Assembly (NCBI GenBank): GCA_903951635.1
Contig: CAJBCV010000284.1
Location: forward strand, 1 to 36,222
From: an uncultured Planctomycetaceae bacterium
Lineage (GTDB): Bacteria; Planctomycetota; Planctomycetia; Pirellulales; UBA1268
DNA: 36,222 nucleotides
Direction: 5' to 3'
Shown: positions 1-7,681 of the stretch, one piece after another
Layout of the letters: each line of letters starts with the position of its first letter
Numbering within the stretch: position 1 is the stretch's first letter
Program-made: the position numbers and the translations under genes
Notes under the pieces: generated by a model
What the model was told of the DNA's origin: nothing
What the model saw: only the letters and a program-made list of their open reading frames with translations
The model's database searches: none

Positions 1-188
1 AGAAGCCATCCACCCGTCAAACGTGCTTTGCGCACCGGTCACCTCCGCATGGGGTCAACGGAGGCGCCGTCCGTCCGTCGGCCGGTCACCCCCGGCGGAC
101 AGTATGCCACGTTTGCCCCGGCCGGACACGGAGGGCCGGACACGAAGGGCCAGGAACGGGCGATTGCGTTCCCCGGGGAGAGACGTCG

Positions 189-2276
189 TCAGGGGGCGGT
201 GATCGCGGCCACGGCCGCGGCGAGTTCGTCTTGGTCGACATGGAAATCGGACCAACTCGGCCCCTGGGCCCCTGGGACTCTTTCCAGCAAGCTCCGGCCG
301 ACGAGGCAGCCATACTCGAGCCCCGCCGACTCTGCCAAGGCGTAGTAGTAGGGGTGGATGTGATCCGAGGGGAACAATTCCAGGATCTTCGTCCCCGGGC
401 GGCACCAGGCGAGATTGGCAAGCGCCGCGCCGTGGGCGCCGACGACCACCGCCGCCTCCGCAAAATCCTTCTGTGAGTCGGCGGCCTTGGCCGGATCGTA
501 GATCTCGAATCCGGCCGCCACGAGAAGTCGACGGACCTCGGCCTCGTTGCTCGCCGAGCGTCGATAGCCTGACCTCGACACGAACAGGCGCCGATCGGCT
601 CTCGTCGGCGTCACCGGCCAGCGCTTCTGAACGAAGCCCGGCAGCCAGCGGGGAAAATTGCGCCGCGAGCCGGGAAACGTCGCCAGATGGAGCGTCTCCG
701 GCCGGGCGACGGTCGAGTGGCTCAACCAGACGAACTTCTCCTCCGGGATCCCCAGACGGTCGAGGAGACGCCGCGCATTGGCTGACGGAGGCGGCGGACA
801 ATAGACCCGGTCCATCGCCTCCACCCGGATCCCCGCCGCCTCGAAGAGGTGGAGACGACAGAGCCCGTCGAGGACGAAGTGGCAAAAGTTCTTGTGGCCG
901 AAGTCGCTCGCCAGTGACATGGAAACGCCCGCCACCGGTTCGCCCTGGCACCTCGGGGCGGTCAGACCGAGTTCGTCGATGTGGCGGCCATACCACGAAT
1001 GGTCCGCAAGGAGGGTGCCGTCGGAACTGAACGCCCGGCCGTTGATCCCCTGAAGGAAGGGCCGGTGGAGCTCGAGCACACCCGCTTCGGAAAAAATCGG
1101 GTCGAGCCGGTCACGGAGATCGATCTTCACCGCCCCGTAGCAGACATGCGGCGCCCGCACGTTGGTCGCGGAGGGATAGACGCTCCGCCAGCGTCCGAGC
1201 CCGCGGGCAGCCACCTCCGGCGACGGGAGCCATGCCGCCGGGGCCACGGCCTTCGCCGCCAGATCGTCCCCGAGAAAGTCGGCGACCCGCGCTTCGAGGC
1301 CGGCGATCAGATCGGCCCGCAAGCGCATCGGCTCTTCCACCGCCGTGCGCCACACCTCGCCGGAGAGTCCTCCAAGGAGCTGCGAGAGCGTGACGTGTCG
1401 CGTCTGCTCGAAGAGCCCCGGGAGACGCGGGTCGTGCCGGGTGCAGTCGTGCCCCTTGTCGGCGAGGTCGGGGCGCCCACTCACCTCGGTCGCTTCGTCC
1501 TTGAGGACGAACAGCGCGGGTGTACCCAGCGCCATCGCCGGGAGGACGGCGTGCAATCGGGAGGTGACGACGAGCCTGGCGGCGGCCAGTCGCTCGAGCA
1601 TCGCCTCTGCCGCGCGAAACCTCTCCCTGGGGCCCAGCTCGCGGCTCACAAGCGCCGAATGATGGCTCGCACCCCCTCGCCAAGCCTCCGGCATGCCGAC
1701 CATCCGCGCAAGGAAGCCGTCGAGCGATTCGGCAGGCGATTCACTCGACTCACCTGAGCCGGCCGCCTGGCGGAGCCTGCGGACCTCGGCGGCATTGGCG
1801 AGGGTAGGGGGGAGCGCGGCGAAAAAGTGCCCCCGGAACGGATCGACAAACAGCACCTCGCCGCCGAGCTTCCGCGGCCGCGGTGGCAGGGTCATCGTCA
1901 GGCAGCCGGAGAAGTAGGCATCGATGCCGGCGGCGCGGAGGAAGCTCGTCGTGTCGAGGTCACGACACCCGATCGGCTCGTGGCGCCGCAGATAGGCGAC
2001 CGACTCGTCGGTCACCATCGCCGCCCGGGCCGGCCCCGTCGTGACGTGGAAGGAGACGAACAGGGGGATGACGTTCGGCGGCGGTGGCCAGTGCTCCGGG
2101 CACTTCATCCACCAGCCGTTCATGATCACCTTGATCGGCCCGGCCGAAGCGATCGCCCCCAGCCGCTCCCGCTCCACGAGGCGATCGACCCTGGGGAGGA
2201 ATCGAAGGGCTGCAAGCGACTGAATGGCGTCGCCGACGTTGCCGGACGTTCCGTGGACGAGAAGCCCGAACTTCAC
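189..2276 (-). CDS. Polysaccharide pyruvyltransferase-like / GT61 glycosyltransferase two-domain protein
   Basis: This 695-residue protein has two enzyme-like halves. Residues 1-300 resemble polysaccharide pyruvyltransferases: GNVGDAIQ at 12-19, NGWW at 53-56, GCRD at 103-106, FSGCLT at 122-127, and a later SRLHAVLPAMALGTP stretch. The family transfers pyruvate, or acts as a GT-B-like transferase, on exopolysaccharide sugars. Residues from about 350 on resemble GT61 (DUF563): an HFVLD motif at 466-470, a VSRSGYRR stretch, and GAHGAALANLAW around His615 followed by ILELFP. There is no signal peptide, so it probably acts in the cytoplasm on surface-polysaccharide precursors. The start is GTG, preceded by GGGGGC, and lies 14 nt after the upstream coiled-coil gene, so the two are probably cotranscribed. 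Acceptor and donor cannot be told from sequence. Family assignment is confident; exact reactions are inferred. Confidence 0.85.
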   Translation of the reverse strand: MKFGLLVHGTSGNVGDAIQSLAALRFLPRVDRLVERERLGAIASAGPIKVIMNGWWMKCPEHWPPPPNVIPLFVSFHVTTGPARAAMVTDESVAYLRRHEPIGCRDLDTTSFLRAAGIDAYFSGCLTMTLPPRPRKLGGEVLFVDPFRGHFFAALPPTLANAAEVRRLRQAAGSGESSESPAESLDGFLARMVGMPEAWRGGASHHSALVSRELGPRERFRAAEAMLERLAAARLVVTSRLHAVLPAMALGTPALFVLKDEATEVSGRPDLADKGHDCTRHDPRLPGLFEQTRHVTLSQLLGGLSGEVWRTAVEEPMRLRADLIAGLEARVADFLGDDLAAKAVAPAAWLPSPEVAARGLGRWRSVYPSATNVRAPHVCYGAVKIDLRDRLDPIFSEAGVLELHRPFLQGINGRAFSSDGTLLADHSWYGRHIDELGLTAPRCQGEPVAGVSMSLASDFGHKNFCHFVLDGLCRLHLFEAAGIRVEAMDRVYCPPPPSANARRLLDRLGIPEEKFVWLSHSTVARPETLHLATFPGSRRNFPRWLPGFVQKRWPVTPTRADRRLFVSRSGYRRSASNEAEVRRLLVAAGFEIYDPAKAADSQKDFAEAAVVVGAHGAALANLAWCRPGTKILELFPSDHIHPYYYALAESAGLEYGCLVGRSLLERVPGAQGPSWSDFHVDQDELAAAVAAITAP

Positions 2277-2290
2277 AGCGCCCCCGGTGA

Positions 2291-3739
2291 TCAGCTTCCG
2301 GCGGGCTGCGGCGTCCGGCCGGCGGGACGGAGGCGGTTGGTATCGAAGGAGCTGCGGTCGAGCCCCATCATGTCGAGGAACGTATCGACGCCGACCACCC
2401 GGATGCCGAGGCGACGGGCTTCCTTGAGCATCCGCTCACGGCGCGTATCGTCGGCGGGGCGCCAGCCGGCCGGCTTCTCACCGGCCAAGATCCGCGGCGG
2501 TCCGGCGTCGACCAGGAGCGTCGTCGACGGGGTGACCGACGGCTCGACGCGACCACCGCTCCGCTCCACCAGCCGGGCGAGATCGTCGCTGTCCTGACCG
2601 CCGTCCCGGTCGACCTGCACGTAACCGACAAACACCGCCTCGAAGCCCTGGCCGGGGCTCCACAAGCTCGTCGCCACGCCGTCGCCGGCGAGGATCGGAT
2701 CACGCGTCGACTGGTGGCGGACGCGGGCCCGGGCGACGTTGGGCCCCTCGATCGCCTGAATCTCGACCACCGCCTTCTTGGCGCCGATCTGTGGGCGGGG
2801 GTCGTTGGGGTTGTAGATGTTGAAGACGGTGCCGGTCCGCAGCCCCTGCGTCGACGTCACATCGAGGAGCAGCGTGCCTTCGACCTCGTTGACGGAGACG
2901 ACTTGCCCGTCGAAGCCGTCGATCCGATCATCCTTCGGCGTCGCGGCGAGGACCATGTCCTGGAGGCTCTTGTCGGCCACGCGGAGGTCGGCGAGGATCT
3001 CGTTTTGGCGGGCGATCATCCCCTCGCGCTTGCGGAGTTCGTCGAAGAGCTGGGTCACCTGTCCCTCGGCCTTGGCCGCCTTGTACTTCGCCTGCTGATC
3101 GACCGCGACCAGCGGCTCCCCCTTGGCGATCTCCTCGACGAGGAGCTTCATCCGGTCGGACGCCTCGTTGGCCTTCTTGAGATCGGCCTGGAGGCGCGCG
3201 GTCAGTTCTTCGTACTGCTCCCGCCCCTTGTTGAACTCCGCCCGCTCGGCCTCCGCGTCGGCTTCCTGCTTCTTGAGGAGTTGCTCGAGTTCGTTTTGCC
3301 GGTTGCGAGAATCGGCGAGGGCCTGATCCTTGCCCGTCTCCATCGCCAGCTTTTCGGCCTGGAGGGTCTTGAGCGCCTCGTCCTTGCTCTTGACGGCGCC
3401 GAGCAGCCAGTCGGAGAGCTTGAGGTAGGCCTTCTGGTCGTCGCGGAAGTCGCCGTACTTTTTCTCGAAGGCCTCGTTGGTCTCGGTCTCGACGTCGGCG
3501 ACCGCCTTGTCCTCCGGGAAGCCGAGGATGCCGAGGAGCTTGGCGCGGTCCTCGGCCACCTTCTGCATCTCCTGCTTCGCCTTCGACGAATCGGCGTTGG
3601 CCGCCGTCATCGCCGTGTCGGCGTCCGACGCCTTTTTGAAAAACAGGTACGTCGTCACCGCGAGGATGAACGTGAGCATCACGAACACGATCAGCGCGAT
3701 CGTCAGGCCCTGCTGGGCACTGGCGCGGTTGGCGGCCAT
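2291..3739 (-). CDS. Membrane-anchored coiled-coil protein with BRCT-like C-terminal domain
   Basis: I do not recognise a named family for the whole 482-residue protein. A single hydrophobic helix (about residues 12-34) follows a short polar N-terminus. Residues 36-270 are rich in Glu, Lys, Ala and Gln and look like a long coiled coil. A beta-rich segment follows (DGQVVSVNEVEGTLLLDV). Residues 365-465 have a BRCT-like pattern: EAVFVGYV, then a helix with LARLVERSGGRV, then TLLVD, then a helix ending in GIRVVGVDTFLDMMG. BRCT domains bind phosphopeptides or DNA ends in known proteins, but no such role is shown here. The ATG at 3739 is chosen over an upstream in-frame ATG at 3898 because the extra 53 residues are Pro/Arg-rich low-quality sequence and GGGGAAG lies before 3739. 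It is the first gene of a likely pair with the glycosyltransferase. Confidence 0.75.
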   Translation of the reverse strand: MAANRASAQQGLTIALIVFVMLTFILAVTTYLFFKKASDADTAMTAANADSSKAKQEMQKVAEDRAKLLGILGFPEDKAVADVETETNEAFEKKYGDFRDDQKAYLKLSDWLLGAVKSKDEALKTLQAEKLAMETGKDQALADSRNRQNELEQLLKKQEADAEAERAEFNKGREQYEELTARLQADLKKANEASDRMKLLVEEIAKGEPLVAVDQQAKYKAAKAEGQVTQLFDELRKREGMIARQNEILADLRVADKSLQDMVLAATPKDDRIDGFDGQVVSVNEVEGTLLLDVTSTQGLRTGTVFNIYNPNDPRPQIGAKKAVVEIQAIEGPNVARARVRHQSTRDPILAGDGVATSLWSPGQGFEAVFVGYVQVDRDGGQDSDDLARLVERSGGRVEPSVTPSTTLLVDAGPPRILAGEKPAGWRPADDTRRERMLKEARRLGIRVVGVDTFLDMMGLDRSSFDTNRLRPAGRTPQPAGS

Positions 3740-3872
3740 CTGCTTGCTTCCCCGGGGGCTCAGCCGACCCTCTTGGTCGGCCGGTGGACACGTCTGATGG
3801 GCTATCGACGCCGCGGCGGGCCGGCGTCCACAGTCCCACGGATTGTACGGGTCGCACCGGCCGCGGGGTCTG

Positions 3873-5132
3873 TCAGGCCCTCTGGGAGGGGGAAACAAGC
3901 CCCCTCCACGCGATCGACCGGCCTTCCGCCGCCATCCGCCCCATCAAGGCCAGCCCCGTCGCCCGGAGGAGCCGCCGTCCGGAGAGCGTCGTCGCGGAGC
4001 TTGTGCGATCCACCTCTCCCGCGCCCGAGCGGATCGTGCGGAGGAAGGCGTCGATGCCCGCCTGGTACATCCCTCCCGCTTCCCCGGGCTGGCAGCGGTC
4101 GGCCTGCCACGGGGCCTGTCCGGATTCCTCGATCGTTCCGGCCAGGAGGTCGGCCCGCCCGCGGCTGCCGACAACGCTCTCGACGCTGCCCCGGGGCGTC
4201 GCCGACCGTCGGCAGGAGGCGTCGAGGATGACCCCGGAGGCGAAGTGGTAGCGGACACGGACGGCGGATGGCACATCGCTGCCGTGGTCCGCCGCCGGAG
4301 CCTCGAGTGCCCCCACCCGTTCGACGGCCACCGGCTCATCATCGCCAAGGAGCCACAAGCCCCGGTCGAGGGCATGGACGTGATGCTCGACAAACGAACC
4401 GCCGGAACGACACCGGGAGGAGATCCAGTTTCGCTCGAGGATTTCCTCGCAGGACGCGGTCGCCGAAAGAGGCTTCCACCACGGAAGCCCGCCGTCGTGA
4501 TGGAGGGCGATCGAACGGATCGTTCCCACCGCCCCGTCGAGCACGCGCTCAATCGTGCTCACCGTCGGGAGCGAAAACCGGCTGCACAACCCGGAGGCGA
4601 CGACGAGCCCCTTGGACTCGGCCGCTTCCAAGCCGGCGGCAAAACGGGACAGCCCGGCTGGATCGATGGCGGCGGGGGTCTCGCACCACACATGGAGGCC
4701 GGCGGCCACCGCAGCCTCGAGATGCGCCGGGCGGGTCGACGGTGGACCGGCCAGGATGACCACGTCGACCCCCGAGCCGATGAGGTCGAGGTCGGCGCCG
4801 GGGCCGACATACCGCCGCTCCCGGGAAGCCTCGAAGCGGTCGCCGAGGGCCTGGGCGAGGAGGCCCGCGCTCGAGGCCACCTGGTCGTCGAAGAGATCGG
4901 CCAGCGCCACGACGCGGACGGCCGGATCGGCGATCGCCGCCTGCATGGCAGCTCCGGTGCCACGACCGCCGCACCCGATCAGCCCGACCCGCAGCGTGCC
5001 TCGCCCGGCGCCCTCGGCCGCGAGGCCCTCTTCCGACATCCATCCGGAGGCAAGCCATGCGGCCGGGAGCGAAGCCCCCGCGGCGAGAAGGGAACGACGG
5101 GACAACGCAGACGCGCGGGGGGGCGTGGACAT
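3873..5132 (-). CDS. Tat-exported Gfo/Idh/MocA family oxidoreductase
   Basis: The product is 419 residues. SRRSLLAAGASLPAAWLASG (residues 11-30) is a twin-arginine signal, so the folded protein is probably exported with its NAD(P) cofactor. The Rossmann motif GCGGRG is at 53-58. Members of this family oxidise or reduce sugars, inositols and related polyols. In most of them a Lys in an EKP motif helps catalysis; here the matching site reads ETP (Glu151-Thr152-Pro153, in VWCETPAAID). The C-terminal half keeps the family layout, including SGGSFVEHHVHALDRGLW. Planctomycetes have many such Tat-exported paralogues. The start at 5132 gives the signal peptide directly; the open frame extends upstream but adds only low-complexity sequence. 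Substrate is unknown, and the missing lysine leaves activity uncertain. Confidence 0.88.
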   Translation of the reverse strand: MSTPPRASALSRRSLLAAGASLPAAWLASGWMSEEGLAAEGAGRGTLRVGLIGCGGRGTGAAMQAAIADPAVRVVALADLFDDQVASSAGLLAQALGDRFEASRERRYVGPGADLDLIGSGVDVVILAGPPSTRPAHLEAAVAAGLHVWCETPAAIDPAGLSRFAAGLEAAESKGLVVASGLCSRFSLPTVSTIERVLDGAVGTIRSIALHHDGGLPWWKPLSATASCEEILERNWISSRCRSGGSFVEHHVHALDRGLWLLGDDEPVAVERVGALEAPAADHGSDVPSAVRVRYHFASGVILDASCRRSATPRGSVESVVGSRGRADLLAGTIEESGQAPWQADRCQPGEAGGMYQAGIDAFLRTIRSGAGEVDRTSSATTLSGRRLLRATGLALMGRMAAEGRSIAWRGLVSPSQRA

Positions 5133-5233
5133 GCGATGGGCTCCGGAGAAAGGGGGACACGAATCGACCTGCCGCCGGCGGTCACTGTAGCAGTCGGCCG
5201 AGCAACTCTTCCACGACCTTTTCTCGCAGGTGG

Positions 5234-6418
5234 CTAGTCCTTCCACCGGGCGAGGAACTTCATCAGCGGCTGCTCGAGTTCGTGCGGCTCGACGCCGAAG
5301 GCAGCGACGAAATCGCGGAGCCGCTCCTCCGGGCCGTCGGGCGAAAGGGGGGGCTTGGCACCGATCGCGGTGATGTAGTCGACGAGCGCGGCTTTGCGGG
5401 TCTGGGCGAGGAACGCCGTCAGCGCCCAGGCCCGGGCATAGGCGTCGAGCGCTCCCTCCGAGGCCCGGAACGCTTCGTCGCCGCGGACGATTTCGTCGAG
5501 AACCCCGGGGCGGTAGCTGGCGAGGAAGGTGTCGAGGCGGGGGCGGTTGATCCCGCCGATCCGCTTCCAGCCGCGTCCCCCCGGATCGGGCGTCTCGAAA
5601 AACGTCGCCACCCCCTCGCTGAGCCACACCGGCACCGGCGCGAGCCTCTGGTGCATCCGGCAGTTGAATGCCATCTGGTGGCTCGCCTCATGGACGAGCG
5701 TCGCGACGAGCCCGGCCGCCTCGGGGCTGGCGAGAATCTCGAGCCCCGCGCGCCCGGCCGACGTCGCCGGCCGGCGGGCGAGTTGGTCGCTACCGGTGAG
5801 GTCGAACGTCGTCACCCGGTTGGAGAGGAGGTTGTAGTAGCCCACCACCCGGTCGGCGGCCGCCCCGAGATCGCGGGCGGCATGCGCCTCGTAGCGTTCG
5901 CGGTCGGAGAAGATCACGATCACGAGCGGCCGGCGCGGTGCTTCCACCTCGACCCCCGCCTTGCGCCAGTAATTGATGAAAGCATCGTGAAGCTTCTCGA
6001 ACAGCGCTCCACACCACTGGGCGTAGGCCCGCGAGGTGTCGAAGCAGATCACGTAGTGGCGCGTGAGCAGGAGATCGAAGCCTTCCGGGAGCTCCGCGAG
6101 GATCTTTTTTGCCTCCTCGCGCGGCGTGGGGGGATCTGCCGGCGCGTCGACCGAGCGCCGCGAACGGATCTCGTTCCCCTGAAGAAGCTCCAGTCGCTGG
6201 TCGTCGAGCTCCAAGAGCATCGCGCCGTCGGCCGCCTCGATGACGACCGTCCCCTCGAGCGCCCGCTCCCCCTCGTCCCCCCGGACGACCACGGCCACCC
6301 GTTCGGCAGCCTCTTCGGCCACCGGGGGCTCCGCACGCCCCGGGATAAGCGTGATCCCCGACGCGGCGACGAGCACGCTCCAGATCAGCCGCAGGCTCGA
6401 GGGAGCGACTCGGTGCAT
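5234..6418 (-). CDS. Secreted DUF1570 metalloprotease-like protein
   Basis: The 394-residue product starts MHRVAPSS, followed by a hydrophobic stretch (SLRLIWSVLVAASGITLIPG) that fits a signal peptide. The zinc-protease motif HEASH is at 243-247, and WLSEGVATFFE downstream supplies a plausible third ligand (Glu of SEG), as in gluzincins. The arrangement, with FDLLLTRHYVICFDT before it, matches DUF1570 proteins common in planctomycetes. Substrate and real peptidase activity are not established for the family. The ATG at 6418 is preceded by only a weak GGA, so the exact start is less sure. It is transcribed toward the oxidoreductase gene, about 100 nt away, and is divergent from the HEAT-repeat lipoprotein. 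Confidence 0.82.
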   Translation of the reverse strand: MHRVAPSSLRLIWSVLVAASGITLIPGRAEPPVAEEAAERVAVVVRGDEGERALEGTVVIEAADGAMLLELDDQRLELLQGNEIRSRRSVDAPADPPTPREEAKKILAELPEGFDLLLTRHYVICFDTSRAYAQWCGALFEKLHDAFINYWRKAGVEVEAPRRPLVIVIFSDRERYEAHAARDLGAAADRVVGYYNLLSNRVTTFDLTGSDQLARRPATSAGRAGLEILASPEAAGLVATLVHEASHQMAFNCRMHQRLAPVPVWLSEGVATFFETPDPGGRGWKRIGGINRPRLDTFLASYRPGVLDEIVRGDEAFRASEGALDAYARAWALTAFLAQTRKAALVDYITAIGAKPPLSPDGPEERLRDFVAAFGVEPHELEQPLMKFLARWKD

Positions 6419-6638
6419 GGCGATTCCGATCGTGGCGACAGGGGACTCCCCCCCGGTCCCTCCATGCGACCAGTTCGCGGGCCCAGGGGGAAGACCAACC
6501 GGGCGTCCTCTTCGCCCGCAGGCCAGCGTGCATGGCGCGAAATGGCCTTGGCGGCGCCCCCGTCTGGCCGCTACCGTCCCGCCCCGATTGCCGTCCCTGG
6601 CGAGCCCGAGCCCGGCCCTTCCAACCCACTGCGATCCC

Positions 6639-7367
6639 ATGGCCGCGACCACTCCCTGCCTGCCACACGCCCCCCGGCCCCGGCGCTCGATCGGAGCCGC
6701 GACGGCGCTTGCCTGCCTTCTTGCCGCCCTGCTCGCCGCGCCGGGCTGCGCCGGCTGGCGTCCGTGGCGCAATCGGGAGAAGGAAGCAAGGCTCGCCGAA
6801 AAGTACGGCCCGACCGCAAGGCAACGGATCGAGTCACTCACCGAGCAGTCCAAGAAGGCGAAGGGGGGGAGCGGTGGCGATCAGGTGACCTTCACCCGCG
6901 AGCTCATGCGGCAGGTCCTCGAGGAACACGACCCGCGCGTCCGCTGCGAGATCCTCCAGACGGCGGCCGAGTTCGACACGCCGGCCTCCGTGGCGATCTG
7001 CAAAGGTGCGCTCCAGGACCCCGACGAGCGCGTCCGGACGACCGCCTGCGAGGTGTGGGGGAAGCGGGGCGGCGCCGAAGCCGTCGAACTCCTCTCGCAG
7101 CGATTCCAAACCGACTCGGAACTCGATGTCCGGCTTCGCGCCCTGCGGATGCTCGGCAAGCTCGAAGACAAGGACGCCATCCCGGTGCTCGCCAGGGCAC
7201 TCGAGGATCCCGATCCGGCGGTCCAGTACCGGGCCGTGGCGGCCCTCAAGCAAGTCAGCGGCCGCGACCTCGGCAACGACGTCAATGCCTGGCGGGCCTG
7301 GGCCGCCGACCCGGCCGCCGACCGCAACGACTGGTCGATCGCCGAACAGTTCCGCAAGCTGTTCTGA
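6639..7367 (+). CDS. HEAT-repeat probable lipoprotein
   Basis: The product has 242 residues. After a basic start (RPRR at 13-16) comes a hydrophobic segment ending in LLAAPGC with Cys37, a lipobox-like site; Pro at -2 is unusual, so lipidation is likely but not certain. From about residue 85 on there are helical repeats of HEAT type: DPRVRCEILQTAAEF, DPDERVRTTACEVWGKRG, DSELDVRLRALRMLGKL and DPDPAVQYRAVAALKQV. Such repeats are protein-binding scaffolds. The C-terminus (DVNAWRAWAADP...NDWSIAEQFRKLF) resembles tails of other planctomycete HEAT lipoproteins. The open frame extends upstream, but the ATG at 6639 puts the signal at the N-terminus. No clear Shine-Dalgarno or promoter was found in the 220-nt divergent gap. 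Confidence 0.82.
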   Translation: MAATTPCLPHAPRPRRSIGAATALACLLAALLAAPGCAGWRPWRNREKEARLAEKYGPTARQRIESLTEQSKKAKGGSGGDQVTFTRELMRQVLEEHDPRVRCEILQTAAEFDTPASVAICKGALQDPDERVRTTACEVWGKRGGAEAVELLSQRFQTDSELDVRLRALRMLGKLEDKDAIPVLARALEDPDPAVQYRAVAALKQVSGRDLGNDVNAWRAWAADPAADRNDWSIAEQFRKLF

Positions 7368-7681
7368 TCAGGGGCCCGGCGGAATCTCCGTCGACCCTGC
7401 GGGCGCCCCGTCGCCCTCGTGCCGCGCCGCCTCTCGGCCCGGCCCTCTCTCTTCGCTGACCAGCACGCTCGCCGGTCACTTCTCCGTTTTCCCCTGATCG
7501 CCCGCACCGATCGATCCTCGTGTGCCGGACAGTCAAACCGTGCGTTTGATTCCTGGGGGGCAATCTGCCCGAACCCTCCCGCTGCGGAAGACGGGGTCAA
7601 CGATCGCGCCGCCGATCCGACCGATAGCTCATGGCGATCGTTCGCAACCAATGCCCCTCAACCGTCTTGTGTCCCCCCCAC
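7368..7681. other. 314-nt intergenic region with a TCAAAC-N5-GTTTGA inverted repeat
   Basis: I see no convincing gene here. At 7533-7549 there is a perfect 6-bp inverted repeat, TCAAAC, spaced by CGTGC and followed by GTTTGA. It is an operator-sized palindrome about 130 nt before the next start. A small hairpin GGGCA-ATC-TGCCC follows at 7558-7570. An in-frame ATG at 7631 could extend the next gene by 17 residues. No well-spaced promoter boxes and no intrinsic terminator were seen. Confidence 0.4.

Noticed and set aside
1..188. Open frames at the left edge of the window
   Set aside because: Frames here run into the complement of the glycosyltransferase gene and show no motif or ribosome-binding site; nothing could be supported.
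2714..4231. Long open frame opposite the coiled-coil protein gene
   Set aside because: It is the complementary frame of a coiled-coil gene; the Leu/Glu/Arg-rich translation has no family pattern and the minus-strand gene explains the region.
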